Positions 16,580 through 25,243 of a stretch of 64,000 nucleotides of DNA are shown one piece after another. The position numbers and the translations under genes are program-made. Origin of the DNA: Patescibacteria group bacterium UBA6220 (GTDB lineage Bacteria > Patescibacteriota > Minisyncoccia > Minisyncoccales > Minisyncoccaceae); contig DISC01000006.1 of assembly GCA_002421745.1 (NCBI GenBank), forward strand, positions 99,924 to 163,923, given 5' to 3'. The notes under the pieces were generated by a model that was given only the letters and a program-made list of their open reading frames with translations, was not told the origin of the DNA and did not search any database. Position 1 is the stretch's first letter, and every line of letters starts with the position of its first letter.

Positions 16580-16720
16580 ATGGCAAGGTTCAGACGAGAA
16601 CTAATCGATGAGATTACCGTTTGCTTCTCTAAAAAATACAATATTCAACTCTCTGAAGAAAAGGCCGAAGAATATTTAAAATCTCTGGCTGATTTGTGTT
16701 TGGCTTTTATTGAAAAATAA
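16580..16720 (+). CDS. 46-residue conserved-looking small protein
   Basis: MARFRRELIDEITVCFSKKY leads into NIQLSEEKAEEYLKSLADL and ends LAFIEK. It is a compact two-helix amphipathic pattern, with the EEKAEEYLxSLADL helix clearly patterned as coding. I recall similar 45-50 residue proteins in Patescibacteria and plasmid-like elements, function unknown. The ATG overlaps a short upstream frame (TGATTATGG context), and the TAA at 16720 lies 30 bases before the 102-bp repeat. Confidence 0.5.
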   Translation: MARFRRELIDEITVCFSKKYNIQLSEEKAEEYLKSLADLCLAFIEK

Positions 16721-16750
16721 TAAAATCAACACCAATTAAGTAATAAATTA

Positions 16751-16852
16751 TTTGGCTCCCGTGTACTGTCTAGTGCCCCACATAGGAAATAACCGTAAGG
16801 GTTAGTTGATTTATGTTTTTAGTATATCACACCGGTAATCGGTCGGGTAGCT
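16751..16852. repeat. 102-bp direct repeat, copy A1
   Basis: This is 93 of 102 bases identical to 22702-22803, same orientation. It starts TTTGGCTCCCGTGTAC and ends CGGTCGGGTAGCT. Internal small hairpins are AACC-GTAAG-GGTT and ACCG-GTAAT-CGGT. On the minus strand it contains a TATACT -10-like element at 16821-16826. The two copies bracket the restriction-modification block. Confidence 0.85.
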
Positions 16853-16884
16853 CTCATTAAAAACGATTCAAAGCTTATTTTTCT

Positions 16885-17745
16885 TCACTCAAAAAGGCTT
16901 CTTATTTTTTTATCATTTTCAGCATCTGTTTTTATAAAAAGATTATTAAAATCCGAAAGAATAATTGCATCGTAGCATTTTTTATTTTTTTCATCTTTCC
17001 AGATATTAGAAGAAATAATTTCCCAAATCGTTTTATCTATATAATCCCTAACAATATGTGGATAATAAATAAATAGAATATTGAAATTATCTATTTCAAA
17101 TTTTTTATTAGATTCATCGAGTAATATTTTTATTTTATTAAAAAGCCAATCTTCCCAATCACCACTATAATTATTGATTATAAAAATTTTGCGATTCGGT
17201 TGCACTTGAAAATTATCAAAATAAATAATATCAAATTTATAACAATAAAATTCTGGGCGTTTGTCTTTTTCCTCTTTTTTACCTAAAGCTTCTTTTATAT
17301 CTTTATAAAGATCATTCTCTAAGTTTCTATCAAATAAGGGAATCGTTAATTTTCTTTTTTCATTTATTATGCTTTTAGAGCCAATATTATATTTTATTAA
17401 TACTTGGAAATTTAAATTTTTCCATTCCGGGTAATTATTATTTAAATAGCTTCTTAAGTCTTTTTCTATCTTTTCATCTCTAAAATCATCTTTGCCAAAA
17501 CTTTTTATTTCTATGTATAAAGAACCATTATCGTTTACCTTAATATCGGGAGCTTTTCCTCTTAAAATTTCTATGGAATATTTCTTCTTAAAAAGCTTAT
17601 TCGCTACTTTTAATTCTACCCAAATTCTATATTTATTATCTTCGCTTCCACTTTCAAATTCTTTTCTCTTTCTTTTAATCCCTTCGATTCCTTTTTGATC
17701 TAAGTTATTTATAATTTCTTTAGCCTGAATTTCTAAATTTTCCAT
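16885..17745 (-). CDS. Putative PD-(D/E)XK nuclease-like protein
   Basis: This encodes 286 residues with no signal or TM. The N-terminal half has a nuclease-like core: a helix (RIWVELKVANKLFKKKY), then GKAPDIKVNDNGSLYIEIKSF. The Asp in APDI and the Glu-x-Lys in EIKSF have the spacing of the PD-(D/E)XK active site. The C-terminal half is rich in aromatic and Asn residues and is not recognised. It is the last gene of the restriction block and may be an accessory restriction nuclease. Codon use is very AT-rich. Confidence 0.5.
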   Translation of the reverse strand: MENLEIQAKEIINNLDQKGIEGIKRKRKEFESGSEDNKYRIWVELKVANKLFKKKYSIEILRGKAPDIKVNDNGSLYIEIKSFGKDDFRDEKIEKDLRSYLNNNYPEWKNLNFQVLIKYNIGSKSIINEKRKLTIPLFDRNLENDLYKDIKEALGKKEEKDKRPEFYCYKFDIIYFDNFQVQPNRKIFIINNYSGDWEDWLFNKIKILLDESNKKFEIDNFNILFIYYPHIVRDYIDKTIWEIISSNIWKDEKNKKCYDAIILSDFNNLFIKTDAENDKKIRSLFE

Positions 17746-17774
17746 TTTTTAATAAAATTACTCATAAATATTTA

Positions 17775-18614
17775 TTAATAAATATTGTCATTTGCCCAGT
17801 CCCCTTTTTCGCATTTTTCCCAATCATAAACACTCTCGTTATTTATCAACCACTCGTGGCTACGCTGAATAACAATCCCACCAAATACTTTTTTATTACC
17901 TTGATTAACTAAATATTTTTGTAATGATTCGGCTTTAGCTTTTGTATATGTCTTACCATCACGATCTCCAACGTCTTTAACTTCAAGTAAACCAAGACGC
18001 CCATCTGAAAATTTAACCAAATAGTCAGGATAAAAAGTACTTATGCTTCCTGCATATTCATACTTAATGCCAAAATATTCCTGTTTATTTTCACTATTCT
18101 TCCACCACCAATTTAATTTTGAACTATTTTTGTTCAACAAATCTTCAAATTCTCTTTCTGGTTTAGATCTGTCGATATTTAAATAGCATGGTTCGTAAAC
18201 ATATTTTTTAGCTTTTACGGTTTCGTCATCATATTCGTTATAAAATTGCTCTGGCTTAATATCAAAAGTATATCTTTGGTCACTCTCTTCTATACGCTAA
18301 TGAACCTCTTTTTCTTTAACAATAACATACTGATCAATCGCTTTATTTAGAATATGCCCAAAATGGACTATATTCTTATTATTTAAAAACATCTTTTGCG
18401 TTAAAAGCGAAGGATCTTTCCAATGCTCAGCACCAAGAACTTTATTAAACCAAAGATAAATAGCTGTTTTAACTACTGGAACAGAACGCTTAATATTTTT
18501 AAATGGTCCAAGGTTGTCTTTAATGAACTGCTCAAAGAAAACAGCTAAGTCATCAACAGCTACATTTAATTTAGCTAAATTATCGGCATCAATTTTACCT
18601 TCTAATTCATCAAA
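17775..18614 (-). pseudogene. Remnant of a type III restriction subunit (Res), C-terminal part
   Basis: From just inside the 3' end of the AlwI-like gene, an open frame of 105 codons (FDELEGKIDADNLAKLNV..., KRSVPVVKTAIYLWFNKVLG, ending KEKEVH) meets a TAG at 18297-18299 and continues in the same frame for another 174 codons. Those contain KPEREFEDLL, LNWWWKNSE, then FYPDYLVKF...GLLEVKD, the PD-(D/E)XK endonuclease of type III Res proteins. The helicase part (normally about 600 residues) and any start codon are missing. It looks like a Res gene truncated when the AlwI-type genes entered, then hit by a stop. Confidence 0.75.
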
Positions 18615-20413
18615 CTAACAGACCAGGAATTAACGATATTTTGTGTATTTACAACCCAGTCATCAGAGTTGCTAATACTATTTGCACTTTCAGCAATATC
18701 GTTAATTAAATTTTTCAAACTATTGTGTGTGAATTTTTTATTCGCCTCACGGACTTGCCTGAGTGTTTTTAATAATTCAACAAATTGTTTTATTGTCAGT
18801 GGTGCAATTTTTTGCTTACTACCTTTATAACCAATGGTGTTGGCAATATAGAAAGTTTCAGCACTGTCAGTATGAATTGTTGGTGCGATGAAGATGCAAT
18901 AAGCATTTAAATGTGAGTTTTCAAAATCACGTAAATGTCGCATAACTGGCTGTCCTTCATTAAACCATTGATCACGACCATTCAACATTGTAACTTCGCA
19001 GATCATATTAAAGTTATCATAAAAACATTCGATATCGGCCATGCCACCAGGGGCAGTGGATGTTGGTTCGTTATCATCTCCGACTGGATAATTAGGCTTA
19101 ATTTCCTTTGCGTCATTAAGAGCATGAAGTCCCATTGTTGAGAGATATTCGAGCATTAAAGCACGGTTTTCAAATTCAAAAATGCCCTCCAGTTGCTCAA
19201 TGTACTGAGTAATTGATGAAACTGGTTGAGACTTGATGTGGTTATCTTTTTCTTGTAATTCTTTGCGAGATTCTCGTAAATCATTAATATACAACACTAA
19301 ATCATTTTCAGACATTACTGATATGTCCTTCTCGCTTTCAATCACTAAACCAAGATTGCTCTGTAGTTCAATTACATCTTTATAGACATCACTAGCGATT
19401 TTCGATAATTTATCCTTTGTTTGCCAAGGCAATATAGGCAAATTGTCGTCAGACATATAGGAAACATATTCGTTTCTATCTGCAAAATGCTTTGGTTTAT
19501 AAAATTCGCTTTCAAATAAAGCTTCGATCTCAGTACTGCGGTTTAACTCCAAATCAATGTAAAAACCATTGCCACGAATACGGATAAACTTTGTTAGACG
19601 AAAATACCTAATTGCATTATCTCCATAATCCTTCAGGTTTGTGAGCAGTTTATTGATTGCAGCCTGTTTGCTTGTGCCTAAAAAGTTGGCTGCAAATTGT
19701 TTACGATAATCATCCCGAATCTTTTTTCGTTCCTGTTTTGTTTTTCCCTTTTGCAAGGCTCGTAATTCAACAATTTGTTTTGCATAATTTTCAATATCTG
19801 TATACTTAACTAATGATGGAACGAATAATGAAAACTCTCGTTTACTAATTCCAGCTGCATTATTTCCATTCTCGGTTTCAATCCTATTGACTTCGTTTAT
19901 TAACTTAAGGGTTGCAACAAAAGGCACAACATTATAATCACCCTTATCCGTAAAATCATTACTAGCTGGGTTTGGTATCTGCCATTTTATAAAAGACCTT
20001 AGAAATACATCACCAGCGTCTTTTTCGCTAGCTATAAGCTTCTTCCCAAGATCGGTTATTTTAACTATGCCATTATCTATAATTACAAATCCAAATTTTG
20101 TAAGAGGATTTATAGATTGACGACCACGCATTGCAAAGTCAGTATAGTTCTTTAACCTTATAATTTCATCTATCGTATCGTCATCAATCTCACTATCGGT
20201 ATCATTTATCAATTTTATAATATATGTTGTTAGCCCATTATAAAATTGAGCACTACCGAAACCATATAGACGATTCTTGATTAAAAGTTTCTGATAATTT
20301 TCCTGATTGGCTTTGTCCCAAGTTTTATTTTCAAGGGGTTTTAGGGCAACCAAAAAATCCCTCAGACGCTCTGGGTTTCTAACGGTTGTTGTAATTGACC
20401 ATGCTTTCAACAT
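18602..20413 (-). CDS. AlwI-family type II restriction endonuclease
   Basis: From MLKAWSITTTVRNPERLRDF the protein has 603 residues. This opening, and FGFVIIDNGIVKITDLGKKLI (winged-helix-like recognition part), match the AlwI/BstNBI family, which cuts a few bases outside GGATC/GAGTC-type sites. The catalytic region is near the C-terminus: GGMADIECFYDNFNMICEVTM (Asp...Glu-x-Thr, the family variant of PD-(D/E)XK). A TGGCATACT promoter-like element lies between the methylase stop and this ATG. The gene is 21 bases downstream of its probable partner methylase. Recognition sequence not determinable. Confidence 0.85.
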   Translation of the reverse strand: MLKAWSITTTVRNPERLRDFLVALKPLENKTWDKANQENYQKLLIKNRLYGFGSAQFYNGLTTYIIKLINDTDSEIDDDTIDEIIRLKNYTDFAMRGRQSINPLTKFGFVIIDNGIVKITDLGKKLIASEKDAGDVFLRSFIKWQIPNPASNDFTDKGDYNVVPFVATLKLINEVNRIETENGNNAAGISKREFSLFVPSLVKYTDIENYAKQIVELRALQKGKTKQERKKIRDDYRKQFAANFLGTSKQAAINKLLTNLKDYGDNAIRYFRLTKFIRIRGNGFYIDLELNRSTEIEALFESEFYKPKHFADRNEYVSYMSDDNLPILPWQTKDKLSKIASDVYKDVIELQSNLGLVIESEKDISVMSENDLVLYINDLRESRKELQEKDNHIKSQPVSSITQYIEQLEGIFEFENRALMLEYLSTMGLHALNDAKEIKPNYPVGDDNEPTSTAPGGMADIECFYDNFNMICEVTMLNGRDQWFNEGQPVMRHLRDFENSHLNAYCIFIAPTIHTDSAETFYIANTIGYKGSKQKIAPLTIKQFVELLKTLRQVREANKKFTHNSLKNLINDIAESANSISNSDDWVVNTQNIVNSWSVSLMN

Positions 20414-20434
20414 AATTTCAGTATGCCACAAAAA

Positions 20435-22423
20435 TCAGTAATTTGTAATAAGCACCTCTATTGTACTATTGTTTTTTGCAGTAGAGTGATAATTTGAATT
20501 TTTGTAGTTATAGCTTAATTTATGAACTCTATAACCATTCTTTTTTGCCCAATTCTTCATTATTTCATTAATCTTGCCTTTATGCTCTAAGACATTTGAT
20601 AGAGCAAACCTAATCTCTTTCTTATCCAGTCTCGTTAAAAGTGCATATAAGTCCTTTTCATCCTTCTCCGTCCATCCTCCCATTTCGTTATAACTAGCAA
20701 GTCCTAGTAAATATGGTGGATCCAGATATACAAAATCATCATTTTTTAATGACATCTTTTCAACATCACGAAAATCGTAATTTTTGAATACTATTCTTTT
20801 CTCATTTGATATTTGATTGAAAGCTGCAACGTTTTTCCTTGAGCTTCCATTGTAGTCCCGTTTTCCTACTGGTAAATTAAAATCACCATTGGAATTAAAT
20901 CTAATTTGATTATTGAAAGAATATAAAACAAGCACCAACAACAAATCGATTCTTGTTTTTTCTTTATTAAATTCACCACGAAGCTTTAGGAAAGCACTTT
21001 TATTATATTGTCCAAGACCAGATGAACTATCAACATTGTAATGCTCATAGCCCTTTATATAGCTTTGACTTAATCCAAAATCATCTATGATATCAATAAC
21101 TCTTTGATTCAAATCTTCAAAATTATCATCTTGTATTAACTTCAATAAGTTCACTACATATCGATTTTTTTCAATGCAAACTATATTTTTTGCTGTAGCA
21201 TTAATTCCGACATTTGCACCACCAGAAAAAACATCATAAAAAGTTTTTATGTCTTTTGGGAATAGTTTTGCTATTTGTGGTAAAAGTTTATGTTTTCCAC
21301 CTGTATAGTTTAGGGGGGATTTCACAAAGCCAACTTGGACAGGGTTATTTTTTGAAGCAATTACAGACTTGTTGCTTTTAGAAACAATACTCACCTTACA
21401 CAGAAATATACGCTCTTTCAGGTCGTCTTTGCTTGATTTTCCAGTAGTAAATTGCTTAAAATTGGTCTCAAAAATCTTCACTTCACCTCGCCGTTTTAAT
21501 GCAGACAAAATTTCATGATCACTGATACGGGATTGCGATCGAGCATTGCCAGCAGTCCCCATATCGTTATAAGAAACAAGGATATATTTTGCATTAATGT
21601 TGTCTATCAAATCGCCGAATGCAACACCTGCTGATTTCATGTTGTATTTGCTTTTGATATGGGAGCGGTCAATCTTTTTTGCAACACCAAAAACCTTTTC
21701 TTTTTTCCAAGTAGCGATGTTTTCTAGTAAATGATAAGCATCCGAGTATTGTCTAGAATTATATGGGGGGTCAATATAAACAACGTCTGCTTTTATTTTT
21801 TTTACCAATTCATTAGCGTCATCTTTATAAATTTCAGCAGAATAGCGAGAGTTTGTTATATCAAGGGGGAGTAGGAACAGTTTTTTATTTGGAATATCAA
21901 TTTTTCGATATGCGTCATAATGGCCGACCGTGTTGGCAATTTTATCAAATGCGTAAATCAGAGATGTTAGTAAATAAGATTTTTCTCTATTGGTAATTAT
22001 TTTTTCTTCAAATAACTTTTCGATGTCATCCCTTATAATTCCTATCTTTTTAGCATTTTCTGCGTCAAAATAAGTATCTGAAAAGTTTTTTGAAAAATAA
22101 TTTTCACCGTATTTTTTTATTTCAATGTCGTTATAGTACCTTAATTGTTCTTTTAACTTTCCTTCCCTGATTGAGTCCTTTCCAAAAAAAGCTGTATATA
22201 CATGAGAATTTGAATCTAAAATATCATTTACAATAATCTTTGATCGATTATAAAAATGATTAGCAACAGTGCCAGTTCCAGCAAAAATATCTGCAAAAGA
22301 ATTAAACTCTATATTCTCAGCTTCAAGTATGCTATCTATAAATGATAACAGCTTGGTTTTAGAACCAAGATAGCGTCTTTGAGTTATACAGATTTTTTTA
22401 TTTCCAAAATATGCATCGTTCAT
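20435..22423 (-). CDS. Double-headed adenine-specific DNA methyltransferase (M.FokI-like fusion)
   Basis: This encodes 662 residues and two complete D12-class alpha-type N6-adenine methylases in tandem. Domain 1 (about 10-345) has FADIFAGTGTVA (SAM motif I) and VVYIDPPYNSRQY (motif IV DPPY). Domain 2 (about 370-660) has YTGGKHKLLPQI, FYDVFSGGANVG and FVYLDPPYLLG. Fused pairs of this kind modify both strands of an asymmetric site, each domain one strand, as in M.FokI. That fits the AlwI-type nuclease next to it. A TATTCT element 12 bases upstream and a TTTACA 18 bases before it could be the promoter, giving a very short leader. Confidence 0.88.
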   Translation of the reverse strand: MNDAYFGNKKICITQRRYLGSKTKLLSFIDSILEAENIEFNSFADIFAGTGTVANHFYNRSKIIVNDILDSNSHVYTAFFGKDSIREGKLKEQLRYYNDIEIKKYGENYFSKNFSDTYFDAENAKKIGIIRDDIEKLFEEKIITNREKSYLLTSLIYAFDKIANTVGHYDAYRKIDIPNKKLFLLPLDITNSRYSAEIYKDDANELVKKIKADVVYIDPPYNSRQYSDAYHLLENIATWKKEKVFGVAKKIDRSHIKSKYNMKSAGVAFGDLIDNINAKYILVSYNDMGTAGNARSQSRISDHEILSALKRRGEVKIFETNFKQFTTGKSSKDDLKERIFLCKVSIVSKSNKSVIASKNNPVQVGFVKSPLNYTGGKHKLLPQIAKLFPKDIKTFYDVFSGGANVGINATAKNIVCIEKNRYVVNLLKLIQDDNFEDLNQRVIDIIDDFGLSQSYIKGYEHYNVDSSSGLGQYNKSAFLKLRGEFNKEKTRIDLLLVLVLYSFNNQIRFNSNGDFNLPVGKRDYNGSSRKNVAAFNQISNEKRIVFKNYDFRDVEKMSLKNDDFVYLDPPYLLGLASYNEMGGWTEKDEKDLYALLTRLDKKEIRFALSNVLEHKGKINEIMKNWAKKNGYRVHKLSYNYKNSNYHSTAKNNSTIEVLITNY

Positions 22424-22508
22424 ATTTACAGAATAGCATAATTTTGTAATTTATGTAAATTTACTAGAAGGGTTAATAAGTAATAAATTCTGGTCGAAAT
22501 GTATTAAC

Positions 22509-22543
22509 AAAAGAGACCGGCCCCTGACGGGAACCGGTCTCTT
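22509..22543 (-). terminator. Strong rho-independent terminator
   Basis: A perfect ten-base stem (AAGAGACCGG / CCGGTCTCTT) with a GC-rich loop, followed on the minus strand by TTTTG. The same arms are partly present after the tRNA-Asn gene at 35175-35195, so this is part of the duplicated tRNA downstream region. Confidence 0.8.
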
Positions 22544-22580
22544 AGAATCCCTCACTATTTGACTCCGGTGGTAGGATTCG
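22523..22580. repeat. B1: partial copy of the tRNA-Asn 3' end and flank (putative att site)
   Basis: Fifty-two of 58 bases match 35175-35232, same orientation. The copy covers the last 17-18 bases of tRNA-Asn plus its downstream flank. Imperfect identity means either an old integration or a diverged att site. The 12.65 kb between the two copies holds the phage-like genes. Confidence 0.7.
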
Positions 22581-22650
22581 CCTCCATCTGCTGGTGCAGA
22601 TGAAAACCTCCGCCCCTCATCGGGGATGCGGCCCGCGATTCGAATCCTAC
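22571..22650 (-). other. Three-way-junction structured element
   Basis: The ends form a ten-base stem (GTAGGATTCG / CGAATCCTAC). Inside are two hairpins: CATCTGC-TGGT-GCAGATG (22585-22602) and CCGCCCC-TCATC-GGGGATGCGG (22610-22631). The outer stem is built from the T-arm-like tRNA-Asn sequence. It could be a structured RNA, a tRNA-like relic or a recombination site. Not a functional tRNA: no acceptor, anticodon or D-arm can be folded. Confidence 0.55.
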
Positions 22651-22673
22651 TTCTTTCACAGAAACAAAACAAA

Positions 22674-22695
22674 AGACACCCACTTTGAGGTGTCT
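22674..22695 (-). terminator. Terminator after the A2 promoter-like repeat
   Basis: AGACACC / GGTGTCT with an eight-base loop, then TTTTG on the minus strand. Together with TGGTATACT inside A2 it would bound a small RNA of about 90-95 nt. Confidence 0.55.
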
Positions 22696-22701
22696 ATTCG
22701 T

Positions 22702-22803
22702 TTTGGCTCCCGTGTACGGTCTGGTGCCCCACATAGGCAATAACCGTAAGGGTTAATTGAGTTATGTTTCTAGTATACCACACAGGTAACCGGTCGGGTA
22801 GCT
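22702..22803. repeat. 102-bp direct repeat, copy A2
   Basis: Second copy of A1 (nine mismatches, no gaps). On the minus strand it contains TGGTATACT at 22772-22780, a good extended -10. It is followed by a segment with GTGGGGCACCAGACCGTACACGGGAGCC-like composition and then the terminator at 22674-22695. Confidence 0.85.
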
Positions 22804-22905
22804 TTAAGAAAAATGAGACAAATTAGACACCATAAAAAGGAAATGTCTCGTGTCTCAAAATAATAAGAATGAGGAAAAACATATACACATAAAGCAAAAA
22901 GTTAA

Positions 22906-23607
22906 TTAATCTATAATTAATTCTTCCTTTTCAATATCTTTCTTTAATAGATTTATCCCCTTCCAGGCTATTGGATGACATCTTTTTATATGATCTTTTT
23001 CTTTGCAAAAGCAAGGCGTATGCCCCTTAATGTACGACTTTCTCTGTAATGCATTTTTAATGTACGGCCAAACAGTCTTATCGTGCTTTAATTTTGCTAT
23101 ACACTCCCCAGCTTTCTTGCTGTTATAAAATTTAGCGTAAGACTCTAGAATACCCACAATGCCATGCGCATATTCATCCCACGGCCATGCGTTTTTGAGA
23201 GAAAAAAATTCTTGCCCATATAGAAAAGGAATAACTAGTCGTTGGAAAAAATCTACAAACTTAAATCCTGGTTTTAGAAACTCTTCCTCCTCAAGGGGAT
23301 TACAAAGACACGCCGTTTTGTCGGATTGATTAATATGGCGATCGGGTATTGTATCTATGTTTTTCACGCAAAGCGCCGGAAGTTCCGAAAATGACTTATC
23401 GATTCTTTCCTTTATAATAATTTCGAATCTGCCATTTAGTATCGTGCCTCCAATTGTATTACTCGTTCCGCCTTCAATAATCAAAAATTCGTTAGTCTTA
23501 TCATTATAGGCGGCTGTAAATTCTAAAGTTCCGGAAACTACACCGTGGTCTTCTTTCAGTCCCGGATACTTTTGAGCCAACCATTCTTTATCCTGATTAG
23601 TCAACAT
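22906..23607 (-). CDS. E2-like (UBC-fold) protein with SEC-C zinc motif
   Basis: This encodes 233 residues. The first 150 match the pattern of prokaryotic E2-like ubiquitin-conjugating proteins: GVVSGTLEFTAAY strand, then DRHINQSDKTACLC (residues 89-102), which parallels the HPN...CL active-site segment of E2 enzymes with Cys100 or Cys102 as candidate catalytic thiol. WPWDEYAHGIVGILESY (141-157) follows. The C-terminus has GHTPCFCKEKDHIKRCH (C199, C201, C210, H211), a SEC-C-type zinc motif. It is the last gene of a five-gene operon headed by a LexA-like repressor, starting one base after the MBL gene stop. No E1 or ubiquitin-like gene is visible. Role inferred: thiol transfer in a conflict system. 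Confidence 0.7.
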   Translation of the reverse strand: MLTNQDKEWLAQKYPGLKEDHGVVSGTLEFTAAYNDKTNEFLIIEGGTSNTIGGTILNGRFEIIIKERIDKSFSELPALCVKNIDTIPDRHINQSDKTACLCNPLEEEEFLKPGFKFVDFFQRLVIPFLYGQEFFSLKNAWPWDEYAHGIVGILESYAKFYNSKKAGECIAKLKHDKTVWPYIKNALQRKSYIKGHTPCFCKEKDHIKRCHPIAWKGINLLKKDIEKEELIID

Positions 23608-23608
23608 A

Positions 23609-24646
23609 CTACAATGAACACCAAGGCGATTTGGGAGAAAAAGGCTTCGGCGAAGAGAACCCCTCATTTCTCAGAGATGACGTCTTAGCTGATTTATCAT
23701 CCTTATCACCATTATAAATCTTTAAACTGCCACCGGCGTCGATATCGACAATAATGCTTTTTTCATCTTCTCCTAAATGGTAGGTATTTTCTTTGCTGAC
23801 GTAATCTTCATATAGCTCCAACGCCTCATCATCCGGATGGTCATGTGGGCTATCTTCTTGCTTTGGAGCGCTTATTATCAAATAATCTGGCTTTATATTA
23901 TCCATGTGATCGAGATAAACATCGTCGTCTTCCTTTTCTTTATCCTTGAAGAAAGAAACTGATCCATGGTGGGACGCGCTCAAAACATCGCTCTTCAAAT
24001 CATCTTTATAATAATCAGTTATGTGCTCCTTCCATGCTGCTTTGTCAGAATCTCCAGTTAGAAGTATGCTTTTGTCTTTATAGATAAATTTAATAACTCC
24101 GCATTGTTCGTGTATTCTTTTAGCTCTTTGGTCGGGTGTTTCGTCATCTATCTCTTCACAGACATATTTCGCTGGCGACAATACTTGAAAATCAATATCG
24201 CCGATTTTTCTATCGGTCTTAGATTTCTCCTCTTTGTCAGTATGTAGAACATTCTTATCATTACTGCCTCTCAAATAAAAAACATTAGAATCGCCGACTT
24301 TCTTAATAACCTCATTCAATTCCTTAAATGCGTCCTCATGCTCTTTTCCTGGTGTGTGTCCAGAATGCCAAACCTCACTAATACAATCTTTGATTTCCTT
24401 GACCCCGGCAATGTGGTCTTTGTGGGGGTGGGTATTAACAAAAATAATGTCGTCTCTATCTATTTCTTTGAAAATCAAAGGAATATCCTCGATCAATTCG
24501 TCATCTTTCTTATAGTTAGAATCGACTAGTAAATACCTGTGTGAATCTCCATCGGGAACAATCATCAAGGTAGACTCACCCTGACCAACATACAAGAATA
24601 TTGTCCTGAAAATTCCCTTATCTGGGAAGAATATATCTTTTTCCAT
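23609..24646 (-). CDS. MBL-fold metallohydrolase (ComEC/Rec2-like)
   Basis: This encodes 345 residues. IFLYVGQGESTLMIVPDG opens the domain. The metal-binding signature THPHKDHIAG is at residues 72-81 (HxHxDH). Later ligands are in ILLTGDSDKAAW and SASHHGSVSFF. This is the ComEC C-terminal type of metallo-beta-lactamase fold, found both in DNA uptake proteins and as stand-alone hydrolases in defence loci. The last 35 residues are charged and low in complexity. It lies between a 4-TM protein gene and the E2-like gene with one-base spacings, so translational coupling is likely. Substrate unknown; nucleic acid or a peptide conjugate are candidates. Confidence 0.82.
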   Translation of the reverse strand: MEKDIFFPDKGIFRTIFLYVGQGESTLMIVPDGDSHRYLLVDSNYKKDDELIEDIPLIFKEIDRDDIIFVNTHPHKDHIAGVKEIKDCISEVWHSGHTPGKEHEDAFKELNEVIKKVGDSNVFYLRGSNDKNVLHTDKEEKSKTDRKIGDIDFQVLSPAKYVCEEIDDETPDQRAKRIHEQCGVIKFIYKDKSILLTGDSDKAAWKEHITDYYKDDLKSDVLSASHHGSVSFFKDKEKEDDDVYLDHMDNIKPDYLIISAPKQEDSPHDHPDDEALELYEDYVSKENTYHLGEDEKSIIVDIDAGGSLKIYNGDKDDKSAKTSSLRNEGFSSPKPFSPKSPWCSL

Positions 24647-24647
24647 A

Positions 24648-25241
24648 TTATTTGTTAGTTATGTTTAATAAAAAAGTCTGCAAAGTTTTACCTCTCGAAT
24701 AATTGTAAAACCTTTTTGATCTATTATAAAAAAGCCAAGTTAAGATAACGGATAAAATAAACAATGAAAGGTAACTAAAAGAAAACCAATGAATAATACT
24801 GAGAATTAACATGGAAATAGAATTTAATCCGAACACTATCATCCACCCCCTATACAGACTGTAGTAAGCGTTGAAAGACTGAACCTGACCGGTAATGTCT
24901 TTCGCAGAAGAAGACATATAACACAGAGAGTAAACTTCTCCCCAGGTCTGTTTTGTCACATTAAAATAAGCACTAGCTCTCTCGAGAATCTCTTTTTCCG
25001 AATCGGAAAAATTAACTTTATTCTCTTTTACAAAAATATTTGAAATAGCTTGCAAAACATGACCAAATAAGTAGGCAACGATAACCCACAATAAAGAATT
25101 ATCTAGATTGAAAAAGGGAATTATGTAAATTACTCCGAATAAATAGAAGCTTAAAGATAAAACCATTAAACCAACGCTTCCAACCATTAGATATCCTATC
25201 TGGTCATAAATATTAAATTTTGAAAAAATTGTATTATCCAT
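24648..25241 (-). CDS. Four-helix membrane protein of the LexA-led operon
   Basis: This encodes 197 residues. Helices lie at about 14-37, 45-65, 130-150 and 153-172, and a soluble loop of about 65 residues (70-128) contains a helical stretch (FSDSEKEILERASAYFNV) facing the cytoplasm by the positive-inside rule. No enzyme motif is present. In conflict systems a small multi-TM protein next to a signalling or conjugation module is often the membrane-disrupting effector, and that is the proposed role (inference). Confidence 0.6.
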   Translation of the reverse strand: MDNTIFSKFNIYDQIGYLMVGSVGLMVLSLSFYLFGVIYIIPFFNLDNSLLWVIVAYLFGHVLQAISNIFVKENKVNFSDSEKEILERASAYFNVTKQTWGEVYSLCYMSSSAKDITGQVQSFNAYYSLYRGWMIVFGLNSISMLILSIIHWFSFSYLSLFILSVILTWLFYNRSKRFYNYSRGKTLQTFLLNITNK

Positions 25242-25243
25242 AA

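Larger units (their letters stand above)
22424..22905. other. 480-bp intergenic junction between R-M block and phage-like block
   Basis: No protein gene is supported here; the frames across 22451-22740 are by-products of structured DNA. The stretch contains, in order, a strong terminator (22509-22543), the 58-bp B1 repeat of the tRNA-Asn 3' end, an 80-nt three-way-junction structure, a second terminator (22674-22695), and the 102-bp A2 repeat. The last 100 bases before 22905 carry short repeats of GAGACA/TGTCTC and AGACAC/GTGTCT that can form alternative hairpins. Confidence 0.7.

Noticed and set aside
22555..22660. A second tRNA at the att-like repeat
   Set aside because: Only 3'-end tRNA-Asn sequence is present; no acceptor partner, D-arm or anticodon loop can be folded.
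22451..22740. Two overlapping frames as small genes
   Set aside because: They are by-products of the att-like repeat, GC-rich hairpins and terminator; no ribosome-binding site and no coding pattern.
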